Assembly (NCBI GenBank): GCA_025526995.1
Contig: JAHLKG010000044.1
Location: 1 to 34,005 of the forward strand
Source: Powellomyces hirtus
Lineage: Eukaryota; Chytridiomycota; Chytridiomycetes; Spizellomycetales; Powellomycetaceae
DNA length: 34,005 bases
Direction: 5' to 3'
The notes under the pieces were generated by a model. It worked only from the letters and a program-made list of their open reading frames with translations. It had not been told where the DNA came from and made no database searches. This document shows positions 1 to 10,031 of this stretch, one piece after another (position 1 is the first letter of the stretch; the number at the start of each line of letters is the position of its first letter). The position numbers were made by a program, and so were the translations under genes.

Positions 1-1119
1 CCAACAAACGCGGATTCCGCCGGTCTTCTTAACAGCGAAAACCACGGAGGCGCCCCAAGGAGACTTGGAATGATGTATCCATCCTTTAGAAAGCAGATGA
101 TCAAGTTGTTTTCGAAGCTCAGTCAATTGGTCTTGCGATAGTGGGCGTAGGGTTTGAAATACTGGTTTTGATCCAGGGACTAGATTGATATGAAAATTGT
201 TGTCGCCTCGATCGGGAGGTAACTCGTCGCTTTCTTTGAAGAGCGTTTCTTCAAACTTTTGGAGTACTGAATCCAAGAACGTAGGCCACGATTTATGATT
301 GGATTCGGATGTGTCCTTATCTACTGCAGGCCGTACGTGGATTGCGAAAGCTTCACGATACTGGTTGTGTCGTAATTGTTTGTTGAACCGTTTAGTTGAT
401 ACAGCAGCAATGCCTTGATAAGGTCTTTGTCTTTCTCGCTTCACGCTTTTAGCAGCTCCTCGGATGGTGAATGTTCCAGTCTTACGGACAAAGGAATCCG
501 GGTCTTCAGCATGTTGAGGAGATCGTAGCGAAGAACAATCAAAGGGTTGATCGTTCAACGTAAACATAATGCGATGCGGTCGTTCGAGAGTAACACATGT
601 AAAAGTTCCTATTGCTTCAAAGAATGGTAATCCTAGAATGACAGGAATCCCGATCGGTGCAATCTCAAAATTGAACGATGCAATCGGAGCATAACTCTGC
701 GAAATATTGTTGAAGATTGCTATCGGTTGAGTCGTAAGGGACGTAATTCAAATAGTCTGTCCTGCGCCAGCAGTGTCAATATTATAAGGATGTTCGAGTG
801 GTTTCCTTTGAAGTTGTCGTTCTTCCGCAATTCGATCTTGGACCACCATGGTATTACAGCCAGTATCCAGAAGGGCTAAAATCGGTGCATTGCCAATTTT
901 GATACGGAATACCCAACTTGGCGTGCTCGAAGCTTTGCCTGGTATGAGGTTGGCCTCAAGATTAGCTTGGCGGATCGCAGTAGGATTGCCCGTAGGACTC
1001 TCGGGTGGTCGATTACAAGTCATCCAAGGGATGTCGGATTCAGGGAGGACTATATGACCCCCCTTAGGCTGGGAGGAACCGATCTCTATTCCCAGCCGTC
1101 CAGAAAATCCGTAGAATCT
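1..1119 (-). pseudogene. Pol, copy A (protease and start of RT; interrupted)
   Basis: The pol frame opens at about 1119, overlapping the gag end. It contains the retropepsin active site DTG (Asp codon at 867-865) in the context ALLDTGCNTMVV. A TGA at 750-748 replaces the CAA present in copy B, so this copy is broken inside protease. After the stop the sequence keeps matching copy B to the window edge in RT. Catalytic RT motifs lie outside the window. Confidence 0.8.
1067..1110 (-). other. Candidate -1 frameshift signal, copy A
   Basis: On the minus strand, heptamer GGATTTT (1110-1104), a 6-nt spacer and an 8-bp perfect stem GGCTGGGA/TCCCAGCC (1097-1090 with 1074-1067; 15-nt loop). It is identical to the copy B signal at 11246-11289. 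It lies in the gag-pol overlap and would move ribosomes from the gag frame to the pol frame. Confidence 0.65.
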
Positions 1120-2324
1120 TTACCCGATTGATCTTCTTCAGTATATGTGTCCAAATGATCTTCTCGCCTAGATTCCATTCGGGCGATTTGCGCATTGCGG
1201 TATGTACTGGGAGGCTCATCCCCAAGGCTATCGCCATTGACATCTCGTTTGGCAAAACAGTCTTGCATCAAATGATTAGTTCGGCCACAACGTTTACATA
1301 ACATCACGTTACCACGTCGAGGGTTAGGAGCCCTTTGTGCTGTTGTGGTGTTAGGAAATGCCAGTCGTCTTGCTGGGGTTCTCTGCTGTGCAGCATTAGG
1401 AGCCAGTAAGGTGGGTCTCCTCGCAAGCGTTTGCGGAGCTGCTCGTTGAGGGTTCTCATTTGCGGGTCTCTGTGGAGCAGCCGTAGTCGTTCACGTGGAT
1501 TGAAACCCACGACGATAGGGACGAGAGGGACCTTGTTCAATACCCGAGTATGGATGAAAGCGGGTCGGCATTCGATTTTGAGATTTAGGTGCGGTAAGTT
1601 GACCATCAACCAGATTACAAGAGGCGGCTGCATTTCGAACGCAGATGACGGCAAGGGGCCAAGTCATGGCTTGACCCATAGTCAAACGTAGGGTCATAAA
1701 ATTCTGGAGGGCTTGAACAAGATAAAGGCCATACGTCGTATTTCGAAGAAGGCCGGCTCGAAAGAGATCAATCATCTCGCCCTCATTCAAGAGTCGCTCA
1801 GTAATCGTGCCGTTGGCTCGTACGGCGATTGTTTCGAGATGGCGATAGCATTCCAATTCACGAATATAATCTTCCAAAGAGGTACCGAGAGAAAGAGCTG
1901 CCATTTCCTGATGTAAGCGAGTGGTGACATTTCGAGGCATCCAGCGTTGATAGAACTGATTAGACCACCAAGCAGTGACGCCTTCAACGGGGGCTGCTGG
2001 CATAACACGGAGAACATTCATGATGCCCGTATGCCAGAGAATAACCGAAGGATCCATGTTGGTAACGGCATACTCGTCGAAGTACGTAAACTTGTTATAA
2101 ACAATGCCGGTATGGGCCGCAACAAGGTGGTTGCATGCTCGGACATTAGTCGTAACAAAAAGGTCAATCAACTCCATATCATGTTCGCCGGAATAGTAAG
2201 GAATGGTTTTAGTATTGGCGGCAAGAGTAGTTCGAAGGGTCAATTTGCCGAGTCGTTCATTGTTCTGAAGGACTGGACCAATAGGAGCTGCGATAGTCCA
2301 AGTGGCGGGGGCAGGTGCGGCCAT
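1086..2324 (-). CDS. Gag polyprotein, copy A (capsid + zinc knuckle, split by TGA)
   Basis: Gag of the chromovirus. The first segment (2324 to 1491, 277 aa) is the capsid-like part. After the in-frame TGA at 1493-1491 the same frame stays open through a basic, Ala/Pro/Arg/Gln-rich stretch into a CCHC zinc knuckle (C-x2-C-x4-H-x4-C) and ends at 1086. The TGA sits at exactly the same codon in copy B, so it predates the two insertions, is read through, or arose twice. Copy A has Cys where copy B has Arg in the RELE-x-YRHL stretch (TGC versus CGC). Confidence 0.85.
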
Positions 2325-2389
2325 TGCAAATGTAACTAAAGATTACTGGAAGGAAGAAGCAAAGAGGAAGTGAGTACTGTTAGGAAAGA

Positions 2390-2407
2390 ACGGGAGTGGT
2401 GCTACCA
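2390..2407 (-). other. Primer-binding site, copy A
   Basis: Directly after the LTR the minus strand reads TGGTAGCACCACTCCCGT. It starts with TGG, the complement of a tRNA CCA end, and its first seven bases match the start of the initiator-Met-tRNA primer site used by yeast Ty elements. The tRNA identity in this host is inferred. Confidence 0.6.
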
Positions 2408-2802
2408 TGTGAGGTGCCTGCGTTTTCAGGCGGGAGAAGGGTACTAGAAGTTCGATTCAAGCGAGAATGACAAGAGGGAATGCTGATTTAGAAGAGTGAA
2501 GTAGAGAGGAGATGTAGAAGTCATAAATTTCTTAAGGGGAAAGACGATCGCGTGTGTGGATTGTCTCTACTTGAGAAAAGGGGGGATCTTTTTCCCTTCC
2601 CTTTATATAGAGAAATGGGTTTCTAACTATAGTAACGTGGAGATGATCTCTTGGCAGTCATGAAACTGCGGGGTAGTTTTGGGGGTCGCTTATGAGCGAC
2701 TATGGTAATCGTTTATGAGGCGCGTCTGCCTTGATGTAGGTTATGGCTTTTTACTAGCCAAAAAAGATATGTATGTATATATGCCTTTATGGCCATCTCA
2801 CA
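2408..2802 (-). repeat. 5' LTR of Gypsy copy A
   Basis: The LTR is 395 bp with TG...CA ends (TGTGAGATGG at its outer end, GCACCTCACA at its inner end on the minus strand). It has the same length as both LTRs of copy B and aligns along its whole length. Several differences from the copy B LTRs are C/T or G/A at CpG sites. A TATA box (TATATAAA) lies at 2602-2609 on the minus strand. Confidence 0.93.
2602..2609 (-). promoter_or_regulatory. TATA box of the copy A LTR promoter
   Basis: TATATAAA on the minus strand, inside the LTR, followed by an AAGGGAAGGG purine run. The same element is present in both copy B LTRs (9747-9754 and 15572-15579). It probably drives the genomic RNA. Confidence 0.6.
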
Positions 2803-3175
2803 GCCAACATTGCGACGGGGTTGTCGGTCGGTGTGTCGACTTCGGGTTCTCCTACTGCCATTGGGCTGTTCCTGGTGCTACGTGCCATTGTTGTCGTCTA
2901 CGGGGTGGGGCTACCATGTAATAATACTAGGTCCGTTGCCAGAGTCTAGTCTTATTCGGGAATTCCCTATCTCTAATTCTACTGTAAGATCTCTAAGTCT
3001 TGAATACCCCTCGTCGGAGTATTCCTACTGTTCTTCTGGACCGCAGGGCAGTCCCGGTCACGTGATGGCCATCCGTGGCCATCCCTGAGGTCTAGTACCC
3101 TTCGGGATGCTGACGCTAGCATCCATCTTGCGCGGGACCCTTCCCGATGCGTATCTAGGCTTAGGCTGGCGAGCC
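2803..3175. other. Unassigned spacer between Gypsy copy A and the Copia remnant
   Basis: I see no recognisable coding match. It holds short inverted repeats (GAATAC...GTATTC near 3003-3025; GATGCT...AGCATC near 3108-3125) and a direct repeat TGGCCATCC near 3066 and 3076. It may be leftover of another repeat, or flanking DNA into which both elements inserted. Confidence 0.4.
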
Positions 3176-5663
3176 ACGCCTCATTACACCCTCGTTGTGG
3201 TCGATGACTATTCACGCTTCACATGGATCTTCTTCTTGAAGACAAAGAGCAAATCTACAGCAAATTTGATTGAATTCATCAATTTCATCGAAAATCAGAC
3301 CAACGAACGGGTCAGACAACTTCATTCCGATTGAGGGTGGGAGTTTGTCAATCACAATCTGAAAGAATTCATTTTGAAAAAGAGCATTCTGCACGAACTC
3401 ACCGCTGCAGATCTCCACAGTCCAACAGTGTAGCAGAAAGGTTCAACCTCACCCTGTTCAACACCATACGTTCTTTGGAACACTCATACGGCATCCCAAA
3501 ATAACTCTGGACAGAGTTAGTGGCGATATCAGTCTCCTTATGGAATTGCCTACCCCACAAGTCCAATAACAACATCTCACCGTACGAAAGGCTCCACAGC
3601 GAAGAGCCCTCACTTTCTCACCTTTGAGTGATTTGGGCCGATGCCTTTGTGCATTTTGTCAAGAGAAAACAAGCCTCAAAGTTGGCACCGCGCGCCACAC
3701 GTCTCAAACTCATCAGTTACGAATTTGACAGCGCTTACCGCTGTTGGGATGACAACCGTCAAGAAATAGTCACTTCTCGCGATCTAACGTTCGACGATAC
3801 CTCAGCGCTCGAACTAGCGAAAGACTACATCCCGCCCGAAGAACTCTACGAAGTCGAAGAGATTCTTGACTCATGTGATGGCCCGGAAAGCCCCGAATTC
3901 CTCTGCAAATGGCTGGGATTCGAAGATGAAGAAAATACATGGGAACCGCTTGAAAAAGTCAATCATTTGACAGTCTTTGCTGACTGCATCAATGAGAAGA
4001 CGGCAATTGCTCTTTCGGCTGCAAGCACCAAAGAGCCCCAAACCTACAAACAAGCGCTCTCATTGGACGATGCGCTGAAGTGCACTGAGGTCATAAATGC
4101 CGAATTGAAGTCCCTTCATACCAATGAAACATGGGAAGTCATTAACCCCCAATCCTTACCGCACAATCAACGGCCCATCCGCACCAAATGGGTATTCAAG
4201 ATTAAGCGAGACCTGAATGGTCAATCCTAACGATACAAGGCCCGGCTTGTAGTGAAAGGCTTCGAACAACGCTACGGCATCAACTACGAGGAAACCTATG
4301 CTCCGGTTGCCAAGATTGCTACCCAACGCGTCCTCCTCGCTCTCGCCGCCAGCCTAGGCTTGAAATGCCATCAAATGGATGTAGTAACCGCATTTCTGAA
4401 TGGGATTGTTACCGAGATCATCCTAATCTATGCCCCTGAAGGCTCTGGCTTTCCGCCCGGGACCATCCTTTGACTCCGGAAGTCCCTTTACGGTCTGAAA
4501 CAAGCCCCGCGCAAATGGTACTCTCTATTTCACAAGGAACTGACCACCTTGGGTTTCAAGCGCCTGGCAAATGACAATGCCGTTTACATCAGAACTCTAC
4601 CTGAAAGTGACTCATTGCAGTACATCTCCGTCTACGTTGACGATCTCCTCATTTTTGCGAAGACCAAATCGGAAATCTTGACAATCAAGACATCCCTGCA
4701 CAACGAGTTCAACATGACAGACCTAGGTGGAGTCAATCACTACCTTGGAATGAGAGTTTGACGCGATTACTCAAGGCAAGTCATCTATCTCAATCAAGAG
4801 TCATATGTAAATAACATCCTCGAGCGCTTGGTATGCAAGACTGCAAGCCCGTCAATACTCTGATAGACCAGACCAAGCTCGAACCCTACAAAGTCGAAAA
4901 TACAAAGACTTCACCTAACCCGCAAGAAGGAGAATATCGCGAAATCATTGGTTCTCTCATGTACCTGATGATATGCATGCGTCCTGACATCGCTGTTGCG
5001 GTCAGTATGCTTTCTCGCTTTGCAAGCAACCCTTTGCCTCAACATCTGCAAGCTGCAAAGCGCGTCCTTCGCTACCTACGGGGAACATCAGATTACAGCC
5101 TCGGCATCGGCGGAGACAATGTTACCCTTCACTGCTACAGCGATGCCGATTGGGGAAACAACATCCTTGACCAACGGTTGATCACTGGCTACCTTTTCTA
5201 CATTGGAAATGCGGGCCCCGTCGCATGGGTTTCGAAGCGCCAACCCACCGTTGCTCTCTCATCTACCGAAGCTGAATACATGGCACTTTCCTTTGCCACT
5301 CAAGAAACAATCTGGCTTCGCTCACTTCTGCAAGGACTCCAAATCCCCGAATATCTCGATGAAAATGCTCGACCCACAACGATCTACAAAGACAATCAGT
5401 CATGCATTTCGTTGGCAATGAACCCCGTGCATCACGCCCATACCAAGCACATCGACATTCGACATCACTTCATCCGTGATCATATCGACAAGGAGATTTA
5501 TCTGGAGTACTAACCTACCGCTGAAATGGTTGCTGACTCACTTATGAAGCCTTTACCGGCCCCGGCATTTAAATACCATTGCAAAAGCATGTGCATTAAG
5601 CACTACGACAACACCATCACACCAATGACAAAAGCGTCCATGATGGAGCTCCTGAATGAGTAA
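3176..5663 (+). pseudogene. Copia pol remnant: IN core/C-term, chromodomain, RT, RNase H
   Basis: Order of pieces: integrase core (~3182-3430; VDDYSR, then SNSVAERFN after a frame change between 3334 and 3421); integrase C-terminus ending SRDLTFDD (~3655-3800); chromodomain (3838-3999); Copia RT starting TYKQALSLDDAL, with [40 protein letters not shown] and catalytic YVDD (4633-4644); a 1-nt deletion near 4830 (TTGGTATG); then RNase H with YSDADW and ALSSTEAEYMAL. In-frame stops at 3332, 3502, 3625, 4228, 4471, 4759 and 5511 all fit CGA to TGA or CAA to TAA. The final lines (PTAEMVADSLMKPLP) are the usual Copia C-terminus. Confidence 0.92.
3838..3999 (+). other. Chromodomain inside the Copia polyprotein
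   Basis: Within a 200-aa open frame (3628-4230), residues ~71-123 read as a chromodomain: EELYEVEEILDS, then FLCKWLGF, then ENTWEPLEKV. The three aromatic cage positions known from HP1 and chromoviruses are all aromatic: Tyr at 3847, Trp at 3910, Phe at 3919. Copia integrase C-terminal sequence precedes it and Copia RT follows, without a frame break, so this is a fusion within the element and not a nearby fragment. A role in targeting methylated-histone chromatin is inferred from the family. Confidence 0.85.
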
Positions 5664-5859
5664 AATCCCTTCATTGCGAATCGATTGCTTGGACAGAGGG
5701 TATATTGAAATGTTAAGATTTGCGTACTCAACGTCTACTCCTTACATTAGATCCTTACTTGGGTTCCCCGACTAAAACGCGTGACCTTGATATCAGTAAC
5801 GCTAAGAGCTGAATTGGATCACCTGTAATCACGTGATTGGAGAAAAGTAGATTAGAACG
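5664..5859 (+). other. Probable PPT and eroded 3' LTR start of the Copia element
   Basis: A polypurine-like run GGACAGAGGG (5691-5700) is followed by TATTGAAATGTTAAG at 5703, one base from the common Copia LTR start TGTTGAAATG. With no second LTR in the window the LTR length cannot be defined. A palindromic AATCACGTGATT is present at 5827-5838. Confidence 0.4.
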
Positions 5860-6064
5860 CTCAAAGCAAGACATTACCAATAAAACTTAAAACATAAAAT
5901 ATATTCACATACATTACATCTCCGTGCGTCTGACAATGCTACACCGTCAACTGCATCACAGAAGAGCTCTGTAATGCCCCTTTACAAAGTATACTGGAGG
6001 CTGCCTCGAATTCGGTCAATCCTCAACAATTCCAATAAAGTACTGGAAACGCTGATATCTCTAA
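5860..6064 (+). repeat. Degenerate tandem repeat, unit 1 (~205 bp)
   Basis: First of two adjacent direct copies. Shared blocks with unit 2, in order, include CTCAA...ACATTACC, CACATACATTACAT, TCCGTGC, TCTGACAA, GCATCACAGAA, CCCCTTTAC, TCGGTCAATCCT/TTGGCCAATCCT, ATAAAGTACTGGAAAC and CTGATATCT. Identity is high but clearly eroded. The unit may derive from the Copia 3' LTR or be unrelated. Confidence 0.8.
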
Positions 6065-6072
6065 TAAAAACA

Positions 6073-6282
6073 CTCAACAAGCGAAACATTACCGATAAGA
6101 CTTAAGACATAATCATACTTTCACATACATTACATGTCCGTGCATCTGACAACGCTACACCATCATCTGCATCACAGAAAAGCTCTGTAACCCCTTTACG
6201 AAGGCAATACAAGCGAAGTGTCTTTGAATTTGGCCAATCCTTTGCATTTCTGATAAAGTACTGGAAACACTGATATCTCCAA
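6073..6282 (+). repeat. Degenerate tandem repeat, unit 2 (~210 bp)
   Basis: Second copy of the repeat that starts at 5860, colinear over its full length with small indels. Many differences between the units are transitions, in keeping with the decay seen in the neighbouring elements. No coding potential is visible. Confidence 0.8.
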
Positions 6283-6288
6283 AATGAT

Positions 6289-6320
6289 TATGGTAATCGC
6301 TTATAAGACACATCTGCCTC
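6289..6320 (-). repeat. Relic fragment of the Gypsy LTR (U3)
   Basis: TATGGTAATCGCTTATAAGA and the following CACATCTGCCT match the reverse-complement LTR at 2702-2733 with about six differences, all transitions. The match covers the U3 region with the CATAAGCGA motif. It is probably the last piece of an older insertion of the same family. Confidence 0.55.
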
Positions 6321-9300
6321 TTATATATCTGTCCCTTTTCCTGCTCTCATATTTTCTTGACATATATGTTAAACTTTTTATCAAACAACAATGATTCGTC
6401 CAAGATGTGGCTGCCACTCCATTTTCTCACTGGGAATGACAAATATCTGACTGTACTCTATGAAGATATGCTGAAGTATCTGGGTAGACTGCCCAATAGA
6501 CAGGCTTTGCTGAGATTCAGCATGGAAGCATTCAGGCATTTCTTGGCAAGAAGGAGAATGTCCTTAACAAAAAAAAAAAAACTTGCAGCAGATTATCAAA
6601 TCATCAGTGATTTCAGCACATTGTACTTCCAACTGTCCCATGTACAGCGTTTTTCAGAGGTTTTTTCTAGTCATTTTAACACAAGAGTTTAAAGGTAGGG
6701 TTAAAACCTTTTGTTATAGAAACATGACAATTGTTAAAAAAAAACCCCATTCAAAAAATTGATGTTATAAAACAAAATAGCATCATAGTGCCAAACAACT
6801 CGGCGATGATGATCAAAAATGTTTCATTCGTGCTGTAAACTCACTAAGTGTTTATCATTCAAATTGAAGAAAAATCGTGAAAGTGCAGTAGTTTTTTGAA
6901 CTATTGCAATCTTGAATCAATAAATTCCAACTGTTTCTACTTTTTCAAAGAAAAAAAAAAATAAGAAAAAAGAAAGCAGCTTGAATTAATTTCCCCAAAT
7001 GAACTAAACAAATGCATTCATTTATGATAATTGATTATTTTGTATTTTGAAAAAAACTATATATAGAATGTATTAAAAAGTCACTATCTGATTTTGATTC
7101 TATTTTTTTTTTTTTTTTTTTTCACGAGAATTCTCATCAACACTGCTCCCATAACATGAAAAAAAGCATTAATATGTTCCATTGATGCAATCCTAACCCT
7201 AATCCTCTCTCCCCCCTTTTCTCCCCTCTCCCTGTTTCTTCACTCGTCATCTCCATCAGTGAAGTGACGGCTCTCGTCCCTACTGTCCGAGTCCCCAATA
7301 GTCATCATACTCACTTTATAAGTAAATTTAATGTTTTCTTTATTTATTTAATTATTTGATGTTTTTTTTCCAAAACTTTTTTCAACAAATTTATGTAGTG
7401 TATTTCACATTCTTACAAATTACACATTTGTTTTTCTATCTCTATAAATCAACGCAGAATGTCAAAGTTTCCAATGACAATATTTGAAATTTCTTTGTGT
7501 TGAGCTTCCAAATTTATAATATGTGATTGGATCTGATCTGCATACAATTCATGACGCTTGATGACAGGTTGACTTACGCTGTTAGCATGGAATTTTTATG
7601 TTTATGAGCTCAGTTGAAGAATTCTGGGCATCTACTACTTTGGTACACTCAAAAAATGCAAGCTGTCTAAAACGCTGAAAACAATTCCATCAAATTGATG
7701 ATGCCGTGCATTGTATCAAACACATTGAGGTGGTATTTTGTCAATGTAATCCACAATGTGTATTGATATTGCACTGCAGACTATGACTTTGGAGATTTCT
7801 AAGATTGAAACATTTTTCATTTGCTTATGAACATGCTGTTGCTTATGTTTGGGTTTTTTTTGAAGTTTTGTTTGTATTTGTCAAAATCCTTAAAAAGAGT
7901 GCAGGAGAAAAAACAAAATTGAAAATACTTACATATAGTCAATTGAGTCCAAAACTTCAATCCCAAATACTTCTGGAGCTAAACATCTGTTGCATATTCT
8001 CCATATTCTGTGGCCAATTTTCCTTTAATCAAAAAAGTTAGAGAAATGTGTTTTATGGTTATAGCTTGAAGCTTGAAAGCTTCTCAGAAGTTTTGTGTCA
8101 TTAAACAAAGGGATTGGATAGAGCCACTGCTACCGCCAAAGACTCACAGACCTAATCACACTTGTTGTTGAGTGCCTCAATGACGCCGCTTCCAAAGCTG
8201 CCGAGATATTCCGAGCTTACTGAAAAATGGAACCCTTCTTTGTTTATTCACAACAATTGCAGCTACTGGATCACTTCATGCTGGTCCATGATCACCAATT
8301 TGGTTATGCGGTGCTAGCCGCCTTTTCACTATCCTCCCACTGTAGCCCCTTTGGAGGCTCTTTGGTTGTCATTCCTAAGCTGCTATTATTAATTCCTTAT
8401 CAATTCCTGTCAATTGAGGATTTCAAGGTCATGATCTCTTTCTCTATTTGCATCTATGTGTAATATACCAAATATACAACTAGGGTTCATTAAAACCCGT
8501 TTAATAATCAAAAAGGGTGAATCTTGAATAGATGCAATTACTTCAAAGATGAAGTTCAAGTTAAGTATTTTAGAAAGTACTAATCTCGGCTGGTGTGGGC
8601 AAATCATCTTAAACTTTAAAAACTTCCACACACTCATTTTACGACATTTAAATATTAAGATTTATAATAACTGCTACCATTCAGTGAATCAAACCACTTC
8701 AATTAGCTACAGGGCTAACCTATTATTTCCAAATGTCAACAACCAACGCCAGATAAGTTAATACCAATGCTAAAGCTTCTGTTGGATCTGTTTTGTTGCC
8801 TAAGCTAACAAATTGAATTGGAAATTTAATTAATAATTGTAGGCATCTAAATTAAAGAGTACACATAGCATAAAAATAATTTAGTGGTTTTAGATTACAA
8901 GTGTTACAGATTGAAAATTTTAAAGTTGTGGAGGAGGGAAAGGAAGTTCAGTTCAACCGAACAACTTCACCATGATTCTACTAACCTAATTGATAGATTT
9001 TTAATATATAGCTTGGATAATGCACCCTACAAATGGATAGCATTACATACCCCCGTGTAGGATTAGAGCTCAACTCCAAAATAAAGGGAAGCTGCACCTA
9101 ATTGAAATAAAAAGCTATAGACAACTACTGGGTTTATATTGAACCAACCCTTTAAAATAAATAATTAGAATTTAGCCTTGAAACCCATTCATATAAATTC
9201 TGTAACTCCCCCAGGGGTTTAACCCTAGAAGTGTGGTAATAGAATACACTGCTACTTAATATTCTGCTACCATAGCCTATAAGTTACTGTCTGTATCAGG

Positions 9301-9553
9301 TGTGGTACCTGTGGTACCAAAATCACCTGTTTTTACTTTTAGGGGGATTTCCCCCTCCAGAAGGGGTCTTCCTTCTCTGTCGACGGTCTTAATCCTAAAC
9401 AAACATTTTTGCCCTGTTTGCATAAGCATTGCTATTAGGTTTAATTTATAAATTTTTAAAAACAATTGCTTCATATAAGACCTGAAAAACTATATATATT
9501 TCTATGTTTCCATGTGTTAATTAATTATTTTCTGTAATTTTATAGATCATTTA
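6321..9553. other. AT-rich stretch without recognisable genes
   Basis: Strongly AT-rich, with poly-A/poly-T runs (e.g. 6570-6582, 6949-6969, 7104-7122), a pyrimidine-rich tract at 7203-7240 directly after CCTAACCCTAATCC (7192-7205), and short GC-rich hairpin-like clusters near 9295-9375 (GGTACCTGTGGTACC, AGGGGGATTTCCCCCT, AGAAGGGGTCTTCCTTCT). The longest open frame, 111 aa at 6357-6692, matches nothing I recognise and contains a lysine run encoded by poly-A. Copy B inserted at its right edge. Confidence 0.6.
8118..8223 (+). pseudogene. Possible decayed coding fragment, unknown family
   Basis: With one frame change near 8153 this short stretch reads DRATATAKDSQT then LITLVVECLNDAASKAAEIF, ending at a stop. 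The amino-acid texture and locally higher GC differ from the surrounding AT-rich DNA and look like an eroded helical protein. I do not recognise the family. Low confidence. Confidence 0.2.
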
Positions 9554-9638
9554 TGTGAGATGGCCATAAATGCATATATACATACATATCTTTTTCGGCT
9601 AGTAAAAAGCCATAACCTACATCAAGGCAGACAGGCCT

Positions 9639-9670
9639 CATAAGCGATTACCATAGTCGCTCATAAGCGA
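9639..9670 (+). promoter_or_regulatory. U3 repeat/palindrome (CATAAGCGA x2)
   Basis: CATAAGCGA occurs at 9639-9647 and 9662-9670. The second copy forms the inverted repeat TCGCT-CATA-AGCGA (9657-9670). It lies ~80 bp upstream of the TATA box, is kept in the LTRs, and is the part that survives in the relic at 6289. A protein-binding or enhancer role is plausible but unproven. Confidence 0.35.
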
Positions 9671-9746
9671 CCCCCGAAACTACCCCGCAGTTTCATGACT
9701 GCCAAGAGATCATCTTCACGTTACTATAGTTAGAAACCCATTTCTC

Positions 9747-9754
9747 TATATAAA
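9747..9754 (+). promoter_or_regulatory. TATA box of the copy B LTR
   Basis: TATATAAA, followed by an AAGGGAAGGG purine run, in the middle of the 5' LTR. It probably sets the U3/R boundary some 25-35 bp downstream. Confidence 0.6.
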
Positions 9755-9948
9755 GGGAAGGGAAAAAGATCCCCCCTTTTCTCAAGTAGAGACAATCCAC
9801 ACACGCGATCGTCTTTCCCCTTAAGAAATTTATGACTTCTACATCTCCTCTCTACTTCACTCTTCTAAATCAGCATTCCCTCTTGTCATTCTCGCTTGAA
9901 TCGAACTTCTAGTACCCTTCTCCCGCCTGAAAACGCAGGCACCTCACA

Positions 9949-9966
9949 TGGTAGCACCACTCCCGT
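9949..9966 (+). other. Primer-binding site, copy B
   Basis: TGGTAGCACCACTCCCGT immediately follows the LTR. The TGGTAGC start resembles the initiator-Met-tRNA primer sites of yeast Ty elements. The assignment to a particular host tRNA is inference. Confidence 0.6.
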
Positions 9967-10031
9967 TCTTTCCTAACAGTACTCACTTCCTCTTTGCTTC
10001 TTCCTTCCAGTAATCTTTAGTTACATTTGCA

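Larger units (their letters stand above)
1..2802 (-). mobile_element. Ty3/Gypsy chromovirus, copy A (5' part, cut by window edge)
   Basis: This is the 5' portion of a Gypsy LTR retrotransposon read leftward: LTR, primer-binding site, gag, frameshift signal, protease and the start of reverse transcriptase. It is nearly identical, as reverse complement, to 9554-12358 of copy B; I noted one 3-nt indel and scattered substitutions. Window base 1 corresponds to copy B base 12358, inside the RT domain, so the rest lies outside. Differences from copy B include CpG transitions such as an Arg-to-Cys change in gag. A TGA at 748-750 interrupts the protease frame. Confidence 0.93.
3176..5702 (+). mobile_element. 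Ty1/Copia retrotransposon remnant with chromodomain
   Basis: 5'-truncated Copia element. Homology begins abruptly within the integrase core (VVVDDYSRFTW, ~3190) and runs through integrase C-terminus, chromodomain, RT and RNase H to a stop at 5661. No gag, protease, integrase zinc finger or 5' LTR is visible upstream. A purine run GGACAGAGGG (5691-5700) just before TATTGAAATGTTAAG (5703) resembles the polypurine tract and LTR start of many Copia elements (usual start TGTTG), so the 3' LTR may start at 5703. The element is dead: at least seven in-frame stops and two frameshifts. Confidence 0.9.
9554..9948 (+). repeat. 5' LTR of Gypsy copy B
   Basis: 395 bp, starting TGTGAGATGG and ending GCACCTCACA. 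It contains a TATA box at 9747-9754 and a U3 palindrome with a repeated CATAAGCGA. It aligns end to end with 15379-15773 and with the reverse complement of 2408-2802. Confidence 0.95.

Noticed and set aside
1947..2339. 130-aa plus-strand frame opposite gag (and its twin at 10017-10409)
   Set aside because: Antisense shadow of gag; duplicated only because the element is.
5860..6282. CRISPR-like or integron-like repeat array
   Set aside because: Only two long degenerate units without spacers, in a eukaryotic chromosome.
6357..6692. 111-aa frame in the AT-rich island as a gene
   Set aside because: No family resemblance, lysine run from poly-A, AT-rich surroundings; could be chance.
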